Virus record (IMG/VR): IMGVR_UViG_3300024262_000067
Location: 1 to 43,584 of that record
Length of the DNA: 43,584 nt
Reading direction: 5' to 3' (one strand)
DNA from: a virus
Shown here: one piece after another, positions 29,761 through 37,720 of the stretch
Numbering within the stretch: position 1 is the stretch's first letter
Layout: the number at the start of each line of letters is the position of its first letter
Notes under the pieces: generated by a model
What the model was told of the DNA's origin: nothing
Databases searched by the model: none
The model's input: the letters and a program-made list of their open reading frames with translations, nothing else
Position numbers and translations under genes: made by a program

Positions 29761-29878
29761 TTTCCTATCCTTTCAAAAAACTAATTAGACCTTTAGCATA
29801 AAGGATATAATCTGTCCGATTGTATATGTTATGTTTCATTCAGCTTCGCTGCCCTTATTTTCTATTTACTCGCTGGTA

Positions 29879-29995
29879 TCACCGATGTTTTGGACGAATA
29901 AAAAACAAGCCCCAACAGTTGGACGCAAAGCAACCGCACAAGGCGGCAGATATGCCTGCTGGGGCTAAATTTCGGATAATGTGCTTTGCGTCCAT
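29879..29995 (-). CDS. Possible 38-residue leader peptide
   Basis: A frame starting MDAKHIIRNLAPAGISAAL after AAAAAGGACAAAGCATT. Its start codon lies inside the first arm of a 13-bp helix, and the frame runs through the second helix and the U-tract to a stop at 29879. Composition (Cys/Gly/Trp-rich middle) is not convincing as a stable protein. It may act as a leader peptide that melts the RNA, or be a chance frame. Confidence 0.35.
   Translation of the reverse strand: MDAKHIIRNLAPAGISAALCGCFASNCWGLFFIRPKHR
29897..29994 (-). ncRNA. Promoter-proximal RNA with two interleaved helices and terminator
   Basis: Helix A: TGGACGCAAAGCA (29994-29982) with TGCTTTGCGTCCA (29932-29920), 13 perfect pairs. 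Helix B: AGCCCCAGCAG (29966-29956) with CTGTTGGGGCT (29918-29908), 11 pairs including one G-U, followed by TTGTTTTTTATT. The order A1-B1-A2-B2 means a pseudoknot or alternative folds. A small CCGC/GCGG hairpin sits between B1 and A2. It begins about 30 bases downstream of a near-consensus promoter. It could be an abundant ~125-nt RNA, an attenuator or a processive-antitermination leader. Confidence 0.7.
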
Positions 29996-30032
29996 AATGC
30001 TTTGTCCTTTTTTAAGTTATCATATTATTTGC

Positions 30033-30061
30033 ATTATCGACTATCGAGCCAAGAAAGTCAA
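30033..30061 (-). promoter_or_regulatory. Early promoter, near-consensus sigma70
   Basis: -35 TTGACT (30061-30056), 17-base spacer, -10 GATAAT (30038-30033) on the minus strand, each one base off consensus. Predicted start near 30026. It faces the whole early region and lies about 80 bases after the terminator that ends the late/lysis unit. Confidence 0.8.
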
Positions 30062-30133
30062 ACAAAATCTGGAATTGGACACTTAGTTTTTTAGGACAAA
30101 ATCGTAAAGTCTTATATATGCAATAGTTACAAA

Positions 30134-30173
30134 ATAAAAAAAGCGCTCGTCCCAAGTGGGACGGGACGAGCAC
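30134..30173 (-). terminator. Strong terminator after the lysis-type cluster
   Basis: On the minus strand GTGCTCGTCCC (30173-30163) pairs with GGGACGAGCGC (30153-30143), one mismatch, loop GTCCCACTT, then seven T and ATTTTG. Lies about 50 bases past the lipoprotein stop; probably the end of the late transcript. Preceded by the TCATCAC/CTCCTCCGAAG element also found before the terminator at 27911. Confidence 0.88.
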
Positions 30174-30221
30174 TTCGGAGGAGGGTGATGAAAAGCTAAC
30201 GTACTTTGGCCTTCAGACCAC

Positions 30222-30536
30222 TTACGGTATTGTCGCTGCCGGAGTCATCTGGTATTGAAGAAGCAACTTTATAACTTCTACAAAATTAGAAGTCACATCA
30301 GCAGTAACCTGTGAAGTCGTGGTATTGACCGCACCCGCTTTTATCGTAGTTTTGCCTTGAGGGTCAAGTGACGCCGCAAGGTCGCTACCGGAAAGGTCTT
30401 GACCCATTATACTTACCCTGACGTCATATTTTGTTACTGTGCCATCGGGCGAAGTCCGCGTAGATGTCATTTTACTTGTTGCACAACCAGCCGACAAAAC
30501 CATCACCATCAATAATAAAAAACCTAATCGCTTCAT
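30222..30536 (-). CDS. Small phage lipoprotein
   Basis: 104 residues. Signal peptide with a lipobox LSAGC (Cys18), so a lipid-anchored envelope protein. The mature part is Ser/Thr-rich (TSKMTSTRTSPDGTVTKYD) with a C-terminal hydrophobic helix (NFVEVIKLLLQY). It overlaps the holin-like gene's stop (ATGA). In this position it may be the outer-membrane subunit of a lysis (spanin-like) pair, but it lacks the usual proline-rich sequence. Confidence 0.65.
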   Translation of the reverse strand: MKRLGFLLLMVMVLSAGCATSKMTSTRTSPDGTVTKYDVRVSIMGQDLSGSDLAASLDPQGKTTIKAGAVNTTTSQVTADVTSNFVEVIKLLLQYQMTPAATIP

Positions 30537-30748
30537 TTCTTTTTTCCCTTTCTTATTATGTCATCCTTGGTTTTCCGATTAAGAGCAACATACTTGCTCA
30601 CGAACTTTACAATCTTCAACAAAACAGTGTTGTCCTTCAGGGTTGGTGTCAACTTAACAATCACCGAGGCTGCCGCTATGATGTAGCAAATAATCTTCCC
30701 TATCTCGTCCCAGTGATTCTTCAGTTCCCATAATTGAAAAATATTCAT
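30533..30748 (-). CDS. Holin-like membrane protein
   Basis: 71 residues starting MNIFQLWELKNHWDEIG. A membrane span (KIICYIIAAASVIVKL, 18-33) is followed by a conserved-looking polar segment (TPTLKDNTVLLKIVKFV) and a basic tail (IRKGKKK), as in small class-II/III holin-like phage proteins often sited beside lysis genes. Good site AAAAGGAGAAAAACAA. Holin function is inferred from topology and position. Confidence 0.55.
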   Translation of the reverse strand: MNIFQLWELKNHWDEIGKIICYIIAAASVIVKLTPTLKDNTVLLKIVKFVSKYVALNRKTKDDIIRKGKKK

Positions 30749-30767
30749 TTGTTTTTCTCCTTTTCAT

Positions 30768-30971
30768 TTAACTTTGTCCGTTTTCACTCTCTTTTATGGT
30801 GGCTTTCAGCCCTTCCAATTCGGCCTTGAGCCTTCCAACGTCTTTTTCCGTTTGTTTCAATAAGCCTTCCGGCTTTAAGATGTTATATAGTGAAATAACA
30901 CATCTTTCAGCCTCACAGACAATAGTGTTCAAATCAAAGACGAGCTTATTGATTTCTTCAGTTTGAGTCAT
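30768..30971 (-). CDS. 67-residue coiled-coil protein
   Basis: Starts MTQTEEINKLVFDLNTI; two heptad-rich helices separated by ILKPEGLLKQ. No membrane segment. It overlaps the preceding gene's 3' end by 14 bases, so translation is coupled. Possible periplasmic or cytoplasmic partner in lysis; unassigned. Confidence 0.55.
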   Translation of the reverse strand: MTQTEEINKLVFDLNTIVCEAERCVISLYNILKPEGLLKQTEKDVGRLKAELEGLKATIKESENGQS

Positions 30972-31209
30972 TTAGCTTGACCTCAATCCTCGTTACGCTT
31001 TGCTTGATATACTCGATGTCCGTTTGTATCTTGATAATTGCCTCACCGTGCAGTTCTACTTTGGGGGGGATTTTTTCGAGGGTCTCAACCCTGTGATTGA
31101 GCCGGCCATAACCATAGACTACTGCCACAAGAGCGAGAATCGCCCCCGCTGCAATCTTCAATATCCGCCAAAATTTCTCGTTGTTGCTATTTTTCACTTG
31201 CAATCCCAA
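30958..31209 (-). CDS. Membrane-anchored coiled-coil protein (XhlA/spanin-like)
   Basis: 83 residues from a TTG start (AGGA six bases upstream); a GTG four codons later is also possible. One membrane span (ILKIAAGAILALVAVVYGYG, residues 16-35) precedes a coiled coil (NHRVETLEKIPPKVELHGEA, ending RIEVKLNDSN). This anchored-coil layout is that of hemolysin-XhlA-like or inner-membrane spanin proteins. Its start overlaps the -35 box of the divergent lipoprotein promoter. Confidence 0.6.
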   Translation of the reverse strand: MGLQVKNSNNEKFWRILKIAAGAILALVAVVYGYGRLNHRVETLEKIPPKVELHGEAIIKIQTDIEYIKQSVTRIEVKLNDSN

Positions 31210-31225
31210 TTTTATCCTGTATAAT
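31198..31225 (+). promoter_or_regulatory. Promoter of the plus-strand lipoprotein gene
   Basis: -35 TTGCAA (31198-31203), 16-base spacer, perfect -10 TATAAT (31220-31225). Predicted start near 31232, leaving a short leader with AAAGGAG. The -10 context TATAATAAAG is the same as at 2441. Confidence 0.75.
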
Positions 31226-31247
31226 AAAGAGCGAAAGGAGTTAAGTT

Positions 31248-31628
31248 ATGAAAAAGGTAATAGTGTTTAGTTTGTTGCTTATTGTAAGTTTTTCCGGTTG
31301 TGTTGGCAGTCCTATTCATTCCCACGCTACATACCGTAGTAGAAAAAAAACTATCCGGGAAAATAATATTGCTTTAATGAAATTAACAGTTGGTATAACA
31401 CAAAAGGAAGTGGAGAATGTTATGGGACGACCTACGCGGTCTGAGGGATATCCTTGGGGTTCAGTCTGGCTCTACCGGACAGCAATGAGCAGTGGAATTT
31501 ACTATACTGTTGACTCCGACCTTACCCCTGTGATGTTTGATAAAAATAAAATACTTCACGGTTGGGGACGTAGTTACTTTCAGCAATATGTAAGTAAGTA
31601 TGAACTTACTATAAAGCAACAAAATTAA
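31248..31628 (+). CDS. BamE/SmpA-like lipoprotein (moron)
   Basis: 126 residues. Signal peptide with lipobox FSGC (Cys18), basic linker, then LTVGITQKEVENVMGRPTRS and YPWGSVWLYRT, the beginning of the BamE/SmpA fold (helix, G-x-P turn, strand), and later FDKNKILHGWG. Good ribosome site AAAGGAGTTAAGTT and its own promoter. It lies against the grain of all neighbours, so it is probably expressed from an otherwise silent prophage or throughout infection and may alter the host envelope (e.g. superinfection exclusion). Function is inferred. Confidence 0.7.
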   Translation: MKKVIVFSLLLIVSFSGCVGSPIHSHATYRSRKKTIRENNIALMKLTVGITQKEVENVMGRPTRSEGYPWGSVWLYRTAMSSGIYYTVDSDLTPVMFDKNKILHGWGRSYFQQYVSKYELTIKQQN

Positions 31629-31705
31629 CTTTTCAAAGAGCTAAAGAACCAAATAAACTAAATCCACAAAACTTAATCTGGTGGCCGTGGCATCGAAAAC
31701 AGTAA

Positions 31706-34700
31706 TCATTCCACCATTCTTTCCTTTAATCTTTCTCTTTTTAGACCTTTACCGATAACTGGATGTCTCTCCAACGGGCCTACTGTTATCTTTTTCTCCC
31801 GGTTCCAGTATGCCTCTAAATAGTTTTCCACATTAGCCTGTGTTAGACCAAAATTTCTGAGATATTTAACAGTACGTTGGATTTCCTCTTCTGTTAAATT
31901 CACTTTTGTCAGGAAGTGTGCTTTGTTTTGCAATAGCCTATCAACGTCAATAAGTAGTTTAGGTTTCCATTCTTTACGAAGTTCATTGGGAACGAACTTG
32001 CTCTCAAGAATGTCATTTACGGTTCTGTTATACCGCCCAATCGCAGTCCTTGGATTTTTGATAGTTCCAAGGTACTGGTATAATTCTTCCTGCTGGCCTT
32101 TGAGCGAGAAAATTCTGCTTATGATTTCTTGTTCTCGTTTATCCTTCTCGGTTTTTGTCGGTCTAACACCTAACAAAGACTCCATTGCTGCTATTGTCGT
32201 ATCTATTTCCCTACGTCGCGATTGTTTGAAAACACTAACCGAAATCGGCTCAAGTTTCTTAACTTCGTGTACGGCAAGTTTCATCGCCCGGCGCAAAAAC
32301 GGGTCGGTGATTTCGGTAATTCGGTCGCCCTTCCAATCATATACGGCTCGACCCATTGAAATCAGAGCCAAATCAACAATCATATCTGCTGTCGGAGCTT
32401 TCATACCACCTATTCTTTTAACCGCATTTTTGACAGCCACATCAGGTCTGCCCTTTAATACATTGAAAGCGACTTGCCAATAGTCCTTATCATAAGTCAT
32501 AAGGTCTATCATTATCCGCCGATCCTTATCATCCCTCTTTCCAGTATCAATTTTGAAAAGGTCGCGAACATCCTCTGTTGTTTCGGGCTTTTTAGGCGGT
32601 TCGCCTGTCATAATCATAGTCCCTACTGTCGCCAACATGCCCGTAAGAATCAACGAATTGACAATGTTCGACCGTGAACGGCTTGCTCTAAATCCTTCCT
32701 TGCCCCCCCATTGCGTAACGGCCTTAATCATTGTTCGATAATTACCTTCGGCATAGCCTGGTGATAGAAAATAGAATCTCAATGCCGTTGTTACCGTACC
32801 ACTTCTGCCAAAAAGCCTTTCGTTCATCATGCCGTAAAAGTTCTGACCTTCTTTAATGATTTCTTGGAGTTCTGAATCAGTTAATTCGCGGCCCAATTTC
32901 TTTGCTTGTTCATCATACCACATTTGAGTCTTTGCATATTTGACCTTCGGGATGTAACTATTGAACATCCAATTAACAAAACCTGTCGGGATTCTCAAAG
33001 GCAAGGCCCCTACCCTGATTGCCTTCTGTTCACTGGCGGTAAATTTTTTGATGAATTTATTGAATGCCCTGCGACTTTCAGACTCGACACTGTATCTGTG
33101 TCCGCCGCCATTTCGGAGATAGCGTTTATAAAACGGTGTTATGAATATTGGGTCATTCTTACGAAAGCCGGATGTAATTCCTTGAATCGCTGTGCCTTTT
33201 TTCACACCGAAAGGAATGCGCTCGCCAGGCTTTCTGTAAAATTTTGCAATTTTATAAAATCCCAAGTAACCACTATCGGCAACTGATTGCTTTGCAACAC
33301 TCAGAAGGTGAAAAGCGCTACCAATGAATTTGACTGTCCGCAGGAAATTGTTTACATCGCGCAGGGTTTTGAGAATAGGTATTTTGGTGAGTTTATTTGT
33401 GGCGATGAGATTATTGATTAACTTCGCCAAATCCGGCTCCACTCTCAATCCGCTAAAGGCCGGGTCTTGCACTTTGTCCCATTCGACAGGAGCATCAATG
33501 AAATTATCTATGAATTTGCTTTCTCCCGTTCGCATTAGTTCGTCTTTGAGCCAGTTCATACCTTCAAGGTGGGCTATTGCGACATATTCGGATTTTAAGT
33601 TCCGCACGGGATTGGGATCTTTTATTTCAAGGCCGTAGGATTTTGCATCTGCATAGGTAGGCAACTTCTTTTCTTTTGTGAATCGCTTTGTCGTGCGCCA
33701 GTAATCAAGAAACTTATCAACCTTCTTGGAGTCCTTATAGATACCGTAAAAGTAATCCGCAACCCTATTGATATCGTCACCAACAACAGACTGGAGATAC
33801 TTGTAGTTGAAATCGGCTATGTGCTGGATTGCCTTAATCAATCGCGGACTGCGCAGCTCTTTTGGTAATTTGTTAATTGCATCCCGCTTTATGAGCTGGG
33901 CATTCACCGAAACTGGATTACCTCTGGAGAGCATCAAATTGTCTAAATCTTTATCAGGAAAGCGGTCTAAGTATTTTTCCAGTTCAGCAATGACTTTATC
34001 TTTTTTCGGCAGCTCGGTCTGCTCAAATTCGACCCGTGCCACATCTGTGGCGTGAATGCCTTTTATGACCGCAGCAGCGGCTTCCTTGCCTAATTTTCTC
34101 TCAACGGCCTTGCTCGGCTCCAGAACCCTCATAAAGGTCTTGTGAGCTTCAAGAATAGGAGTTACATCTGCAAAGCCCGGTTTGCCCTTCGGCTTCTCGA
34201 TGGGCTTGTATTCGTATTGCTCCGGCACGGATTTTTTAAGTGTCGGCAACGCTGATGGATTGTAGCCACGTGCTCTCAAGTCCTTATCAATAACATCAAG
34301 GCGAGGCTGATATTCTTTTCTTAATTGCTCAACATTGAATTGTTCACTGTATTCTGCCGCTTCACCTAAAAGCCGTTGTCGTTCATCAAGCAATAAATCT
34401 GTAAAATACTTCCGCTCGGCAGGAGTTTCTTTGGCTATCTGGATAGGAGTTTTCTTTTTGACTATTGGCTTCTGTACCTTGGCCTTTTCCCCCTTCGCCA
34501 GAGCCTCTTGCGCCCACTTCTCGGATTTGTATTCTTCGAGGACGGAAAGGGGGACGGGCTTGCCTTGTGTGATAGCCGCTTTAACAAACTGTTCGTGTAA
34601 ATCAAAAACATCACCGGATTTTTTACTCACAAGATATTCGGTATGTTTCATTTCCCACGGCTCTTTCGCCGCAGGTTTGGCTGCCTCTGCTGCGGGGATT

Positions 34701-36934
34701 TCAGGTAAGATTAGATTGCCAACTTTAATCTTGCCTCGTGCCACCCCTCCTCGTTTGGCAGAATATCTCTTAACCGAAATGACCTCTTGTGGTGACATTT
34801 TATGCAATTCTGCCAAAGTTAAATCCTGTCCATCACCATATAATCTTATTGGAGCTTCGACAATCTTGCCTGCCTTCGTCTTATATGTTCTCGGCTCTTC
34901 AAATAATGGCTTCTCTGCTGGTCCGGGCTTGGCTGCCTCTGCTGCGGGGATTTCAGGTAAGATTAGATTGCCAACTTTAATCTTGCCTCGTGCCACCCCT
35001 CCTCGTTTGGCAGAATATCTCTTAACCGAAATGACCTCTTGTGGTGACATTTTATGCAATTCTGCCAAAGTTAAATCCTGTCCATCACCATATAATCTTA
35101 TTGGAGCTTCGACAATCTTGCCTGCCTTCGTCTTATATGTTCTCGGCTCTTCAAATAATGGCTTCTCTGCTGGTCCGGGCTTGGCTGCCTCTGCTGCGGG
35201 GGGCTTGGCCTCAGGGGCTACCTTAACCGCTTTACGACTATACATTCTTGCTGCTAATCCATCTATTTCAGTTGAAGACATTCCTACTACACCAGTGCTA
35301 TCTTGTGCAACTACAGCAAATGGTATATCAATTCCTAACTTTTTAGCAGCAGCAGCGCGATGAGAACCTTCAAAAATATGAAGGCCGCCATCTGGCATAG
35401 GCATTACTGCAATTGGTCTTTCTAATTCTGTTCTATTGCCTTCTCTATATTCCTTAATCATTAAATCAACAGTCTTAACATCATCGACCGTAGTGAACTC
35501 ATCAACAATTAGAGGAAGCTGTATATCCTTAAATATGTTTGGTGAAATTTGACCAGCATCCCCTTTTTTGAATTTAGGGGCTATTACGGAGGGCTTGGCC
35601 TCTGTAATCGCCTCTGAGGGTACTTTGACACCCTTTTTAGGAGTTACGGCCACAGGCGGGGCAACAGCAGCCTCCAACGGGGTAGTTACGGGCTTCGGTA
35701 AATGCTCTGCTATCGCCTCAAGGCCAGGCTTGGCTGGGGTCGGTGCTGTTGGCGGCTGATATGTTGGTGTAATAATAGGTGGCTTAGTCGGTACTTTTCC
35801 GACTCCGACCGTTGGTTCCGGTGGGGGTTTGGCTGCCGCTGCAATAGGAAGCTGTTTCGGCACTTTATCTACCATTCGCAACCAGACATTTTGAGCAATC
35901 TTATTCACTTTATCGGCGTGTCGAGCAGCCCAAGCATCGTGAGTCATCTTACCGCCGCGAACTAAAGCGGATTCTCGCAGGGCTTGACCGAACTTGAATT
36001 TTTCCGCCGGTTTCAAATGCTTCAAAAACGGCAATTCCTTTGCCAGCTTACTAACGGTTTTGTAATCAATACCTTTACCTACAATGTTAGCAACTCCGGC
36101 AAGTCCGGCGGAAAGACCGCCCATACTGATTATGGATTTGCCAACGTGGGCTGTAATTTCTGTCGGCGTCAATTTTTTGCCCGACATAGCAATATCGCGC
36201 GTAGCTTCCGCTCCACCAATTACCATCAATGGCGGAGCCACCCTCATAAAACGGTCAATGAACTGCAAGCCGACTGGAGCTTTCCAGCCCAAACCCTTTA
36301 GAATACCACTCGCCAAACCATACTTGATTTGAAAGCCGGTTAAATGACCTACCGCTTCCGGCCATTTTTTCTGCCACGGCAGTTTCTCTACTCTTTCAGC
36401 TATATCGGGGGCAAGTTTGCGCCTTACCCCTGGCACAAAAGATTCGGCCATTGCCATATAAGGACGAACGAAAGGAAGTCTTACCCCTGGCTCTTCCATT
36501 CGTGGCGGTTCTACTGGGTCGTGAGGTTGTGGGACGGAATATTCGGGCGGCGGAGATGGTTCCGGCGCCCCTTGTAGCGGAAGTTCGGTTATGCCTACAG
36601 TGGGTTTAGCGGCACCGCGTATTTCCTCAAAGCTGGGGACTGTCTTCCTTGAATAATATCGGCCATCTTTACCTTTTACAATTTCACTACCGCGCCTTTT
36701 TTCTTCATCAATAGTTTTTTGTATGCTTTCGTGCTTTATGCCTTTTAATAACATCCCACTTCGAGGGTCAAGGCTTCCCCAATGTCCTGTTTCGTCAGGT
36801 TTTCCGCCAAATTCTTTCGCAGTTTCATAATCATAACCTGAACCCTCTGGGTCAAATTGAGTTACGCCGCGAAGCTCTTCAAAGCTCGGCACTTTCTTTT
36901 TCTGTCGGATTTCTTCAAAGGTTGCTACTGCCAT
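31706..36934 (-). CDS. Giant polyvalent internal virion protein with ParB-like and LPD38-like regions
   Basis: 1742 residues. N-terminal linear repeats around VPSFEELRG/VPSFEEIRG and TFEEIRQ, with a GHWGSLDPRSGMLLKG segment. About residues 470-560 form a ParB/Srx-like domain (LPLIVDEFTTVDDVKTVDLM, HIFEGSHRAAAAKKLGI). Residues 583-750 contain two identical 84-residue repeats. The C-terminal half (LRTVKFIGSAFHLLSVAKQS, ALRFYFLSPGYAEGNYR, then a membrane-like LILTGMLATVGTMIMTG) matches the LPD38 type of polyvalent phage proteins. Such proteins are packed in the virion and injected. It is the largest gene and sits with two other virion genes; no clear lytic transglycosylase motif is visible. Confidence 0.7.
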   Translation of the reverse strand: MAVATFEEIRQKKKVPSFEELRGVTQFDPEGSGYDYETAKEFGGKPDETGHWGSLDPRSGMLLKGIKHESIQKTIDEEKRRGSEIVKGKDGRYYSRKTVPSFEEIRGAAKPTVGITELPLQGAPEPSPPPEYSVPQPHDPVEPPRMEEPGVRLPFVRPYMAMAESFVPGVRRKLAPDIAERVEKLPWQKKWPEAVGHLTGFQIKYGLASGILKGLGWKAPVGLQFIDRFMRVAPPLMVIGGAEATRDIAMSGKKLTPTEITAHVGKSIISMGGLSAGLAGVANIVGKGIDYKTVSKLAKELPFLKHLKPAEKFKFGQALRESALVRGGKMTHDAWAARHADKVNKIAQNVWLRMVDKVPKQLPIAAAAKPPPEPTVGVGKVPTKPPIITPTYQPPTAPTPAKPGLEAIAEHLPKPVTTPLEAAVAPPVAVTPKKGVKVPSEAITEAKPSVIAPKFKKGDAGQISPNIFKDIQLPLIVDEFTTVDDVKTVDLMIKEYREGNRTELERPIAVMPMPDGGLHIFEGSHRAAAAKKLGIDIPFAVVAQDSTGVVGMSSTEIDGLAARMYSRKAVKVAPEAKPPAAEAAKPGPAEKPLFEEPRTYKTKAGKIVEAPIRLYGDGQDLTLAELHKMSPQEVISVKRYSAKRGGVARGKIKVGNLILPEIPAAEAAKPGPAEKPLFEEPRTYKTKAGKIVEAPIRLYGDGQDLTLAELHKMSPQEVISVKRYSAKRGGVARGKIKVGNLILPEIPAAEAAKPAAKEPWEMKHTEYLVSKKSGDVFDLHEQFVKAAITQGKPVPLSVLEEYKSEKWAQEALAKGEKAKVQKPIVKKKTPIQIAKETPAERKYFTDLLLDERQRLLGEAAEYSEQFNVEQLRKEYQPRLDVIDKDLRARGYNPSALPTLKKSVPEQYEYKPIEKPKGKPGFADVTPILEAHKTFMRVLEPSKAVERKLGKEAAAAVIKGIHATDVARVEFEQTELPKKDKVIAELEKYLDRFPDKDLDNLMLSRGNPVSVNAQLIKRDAINKLPKELRSPRLIKAIQHIADFNYKYLQSVVGDDINRVADYFYGIYKDSKKVDKFLDYWRTTKRFTKEKKLPTYADAKSYGLEIKDPNPVRNLKSEYVAIAHLEGMNWLKDELMRTGESKFIDNFIDAPVEWDKVQDPAFSGLRVEPDLAKLINNLIATNKLTKIPILKTLRDVNNFLRTVKFIGSAFHLLSVAKQSVADSGYLGFYKIAKFYRKPGERIPFGVKKGTAIQGITSGFRKNDPIFITPFYKRYLRNGGGHRYSVESESRRAFNKFIKKFTASEQKAIRVGALPLRIPTGFVNWMFNSYIPKVKYAKTQMWYDEQAKKLGRELTDSELQEIIKEGQNFYGMMNERLFGRSGTVTTALRFYFLSPGYAEGNYRTMIKAVTQWGGKEGFRASRSRSNIVNSLILTGMLATVGTMIMTGEPPKKPETTEDVRDLFKIDTGKRDDKDRRIMIDLMTYDKDYWQVAFNVLKGRPDVAVKNAVKRIGGMKAPTADMIVDLALISMGRAVYDWKGDRITEITDPFLRRAMKLAVHEVKKLEPISVSVFKQSRRREIDTTIAAMESLLGVRPTKTEKDKREQEIISRIFSLKGQQEELYQYLGTIKNPRTAIGRYNRTVNDILESKFVPNELRKEWKPKLLIDVDRLLQNKAHFLTKVNLTEEEIQRTVKYLRNFGLTQANVENYLEAYWNREKKITVGPLERHPVIGKGLKRERLKERMVE
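34681..35184. repeat. Perfect 2 x 252-bp tandem duplication
   Basis: Units 34681-34932 and 34933-35184 read as identical, with about 17 bases of a third start following. Each is 84 codons, in frame, encoding the block from RTYKTKAGKIVEAPIRLYGD through ISVKRYSAKRGGVARGKIK. Confidence 0.95.
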
Positions 36935-37719
36935 CTACTTACCCACTTATTGTAATAGGCTTCTGCCTCTGTCTCATCTTCTATGCTTTGAACTGTTTTG
37001 AGAAATTCTTCCCGACTTTGTGGCTCAGTTGCAGGCGTTACTGACGGAGTTGATTTCCCTTCCCTCTTTTGGAACATAGATAACTTAGTAATCTCATTAT
37101 TTGCCCAGTTCACCAATTTTGGTTGTCGTGGCTCCTTATTCCCACCCGCAACTCCGAAATAAGGGCCTTCACCCCTTTGTTTCAAATTTGATAGAAAGTC
37201 CAATTTTTCGACATCGGTCATACCTTCATAGGTTCTGCGAGAACTTTTACGTGGTTCCATACCAGCCGAAATTAACTTTTCCATTCGCGCAAATTCCGCA
37301 GCTTTCTTTTTGTCATATCCCAGTTCCATATATTCTTGAACACTCTGTTGTATTTTGCTCGGCTTTCCTTGTGCGCCCAATTTGCTCACTCCTAAAGCCT
37401 GCTGCATAGGAATACCTGATTGAAGTGCCTTTTGAAATATCTGCATAGGGGTCAACTGTGCGCCTTGAATCATTCCCGTTTCAGTTGGTTGGCCCCCCAG
37501 CCAGCCTTCTTTCAAAGCACCAAAACCGCCAGGAGTAAAGACACCTTGGCCCCCGGCAGACGGTGTTTGGGTCGGCATTAGACTTTCAGCAAATTTCGTC
37601 ATTTTTCGCTGCTCGCTTTTTTCTTGCCTTTTTTTACCCATCATCTCTGCCATTTGAAGCATATAAAATTTCAGTTCAGCGTTTGGGTCTCTATATTCCG
37701 GTGCAAAATGAACAGCCAT
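36925..37719 (-). CDS. Probable internal/ejection protein
   Basis: 264 residues (MAVHFAPEYRDPNAELKFY), site AAGGAGAAGTTAAA. Helical N-terminus with basic segments (KKRQEKSEQRKMTKFAESLM), Gly/Gln-rich middle (AGGQGVFTPGGFGALKEGWL) and a helical C-terminus (TEAEAYYNKWVSRW). Its stop overlaps the start of the 1742-residue protein by 10 bases. Low-complexity internal proteins in this position are usual in P22/T7-like ejection modules. No domain recognised. Confidence 0.6.
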   Translation of the reverse strand: MAVHFAPEYRDPNAELKFYMLQMAEMMGKKRQEKSEQRKMTKFAESLMPTQTPSAGGQGVFTPGGFGALKEGWLGGQPTETGMIQGAQLTPMQIFQKALQSGIPMQQALGVSKLGAQGKPSKIQQSVQEYMELGYDKKKAAEFARMEKLISAGMEPRKSSRRTYEGMTDVEKLDFLSNLKQRGEGPYFGVAGGNKEPRQPKLVNWANNEITKLSMFQKREGKSTPSVTPATEPQSREEFLKTVQSIEDETEAEAYYNKWVSRWQ

Positions 37720-37720
37720 T

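Noticed and set aside
29770-29830. Plus-strand promoter at TATAAT near 29807
   Set aside because: No acceptable -35 at 15-18 bases and no gene downstream on that strand; the palindrome CCTTTA-TGC-TAAAGG there could be an operator but is too short to call.
29820-30086. Plus-strand 88-codon frame across the structured RNA
   Set aside because: No ribosome site; Cys/Phe/Ile-rich shadow composition; it covers inverted repeats and the promoter, which explain the sequence better.
31923-32483. Plus-strand 186-codon frame
   Set aside because: Antisense shadow of the internal virion protein; no start signals, Ser/Arg-rich.
34681-35184. Diversity-generating retroelement template/variable repeat
   Set aside because: The two copies are identical and adjacent, with no adenine-specific differences, and no reverse transcriptase is present.
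34335-35363. Long plus-strand frame (342 codons) opposite the giant internal protein
   Set aside because: Its length is a by-product of the codon bias and perfect duplication of the real minus-strand gene; no ribosome site or promoter and a Ser/Arg-rich shadow composition.
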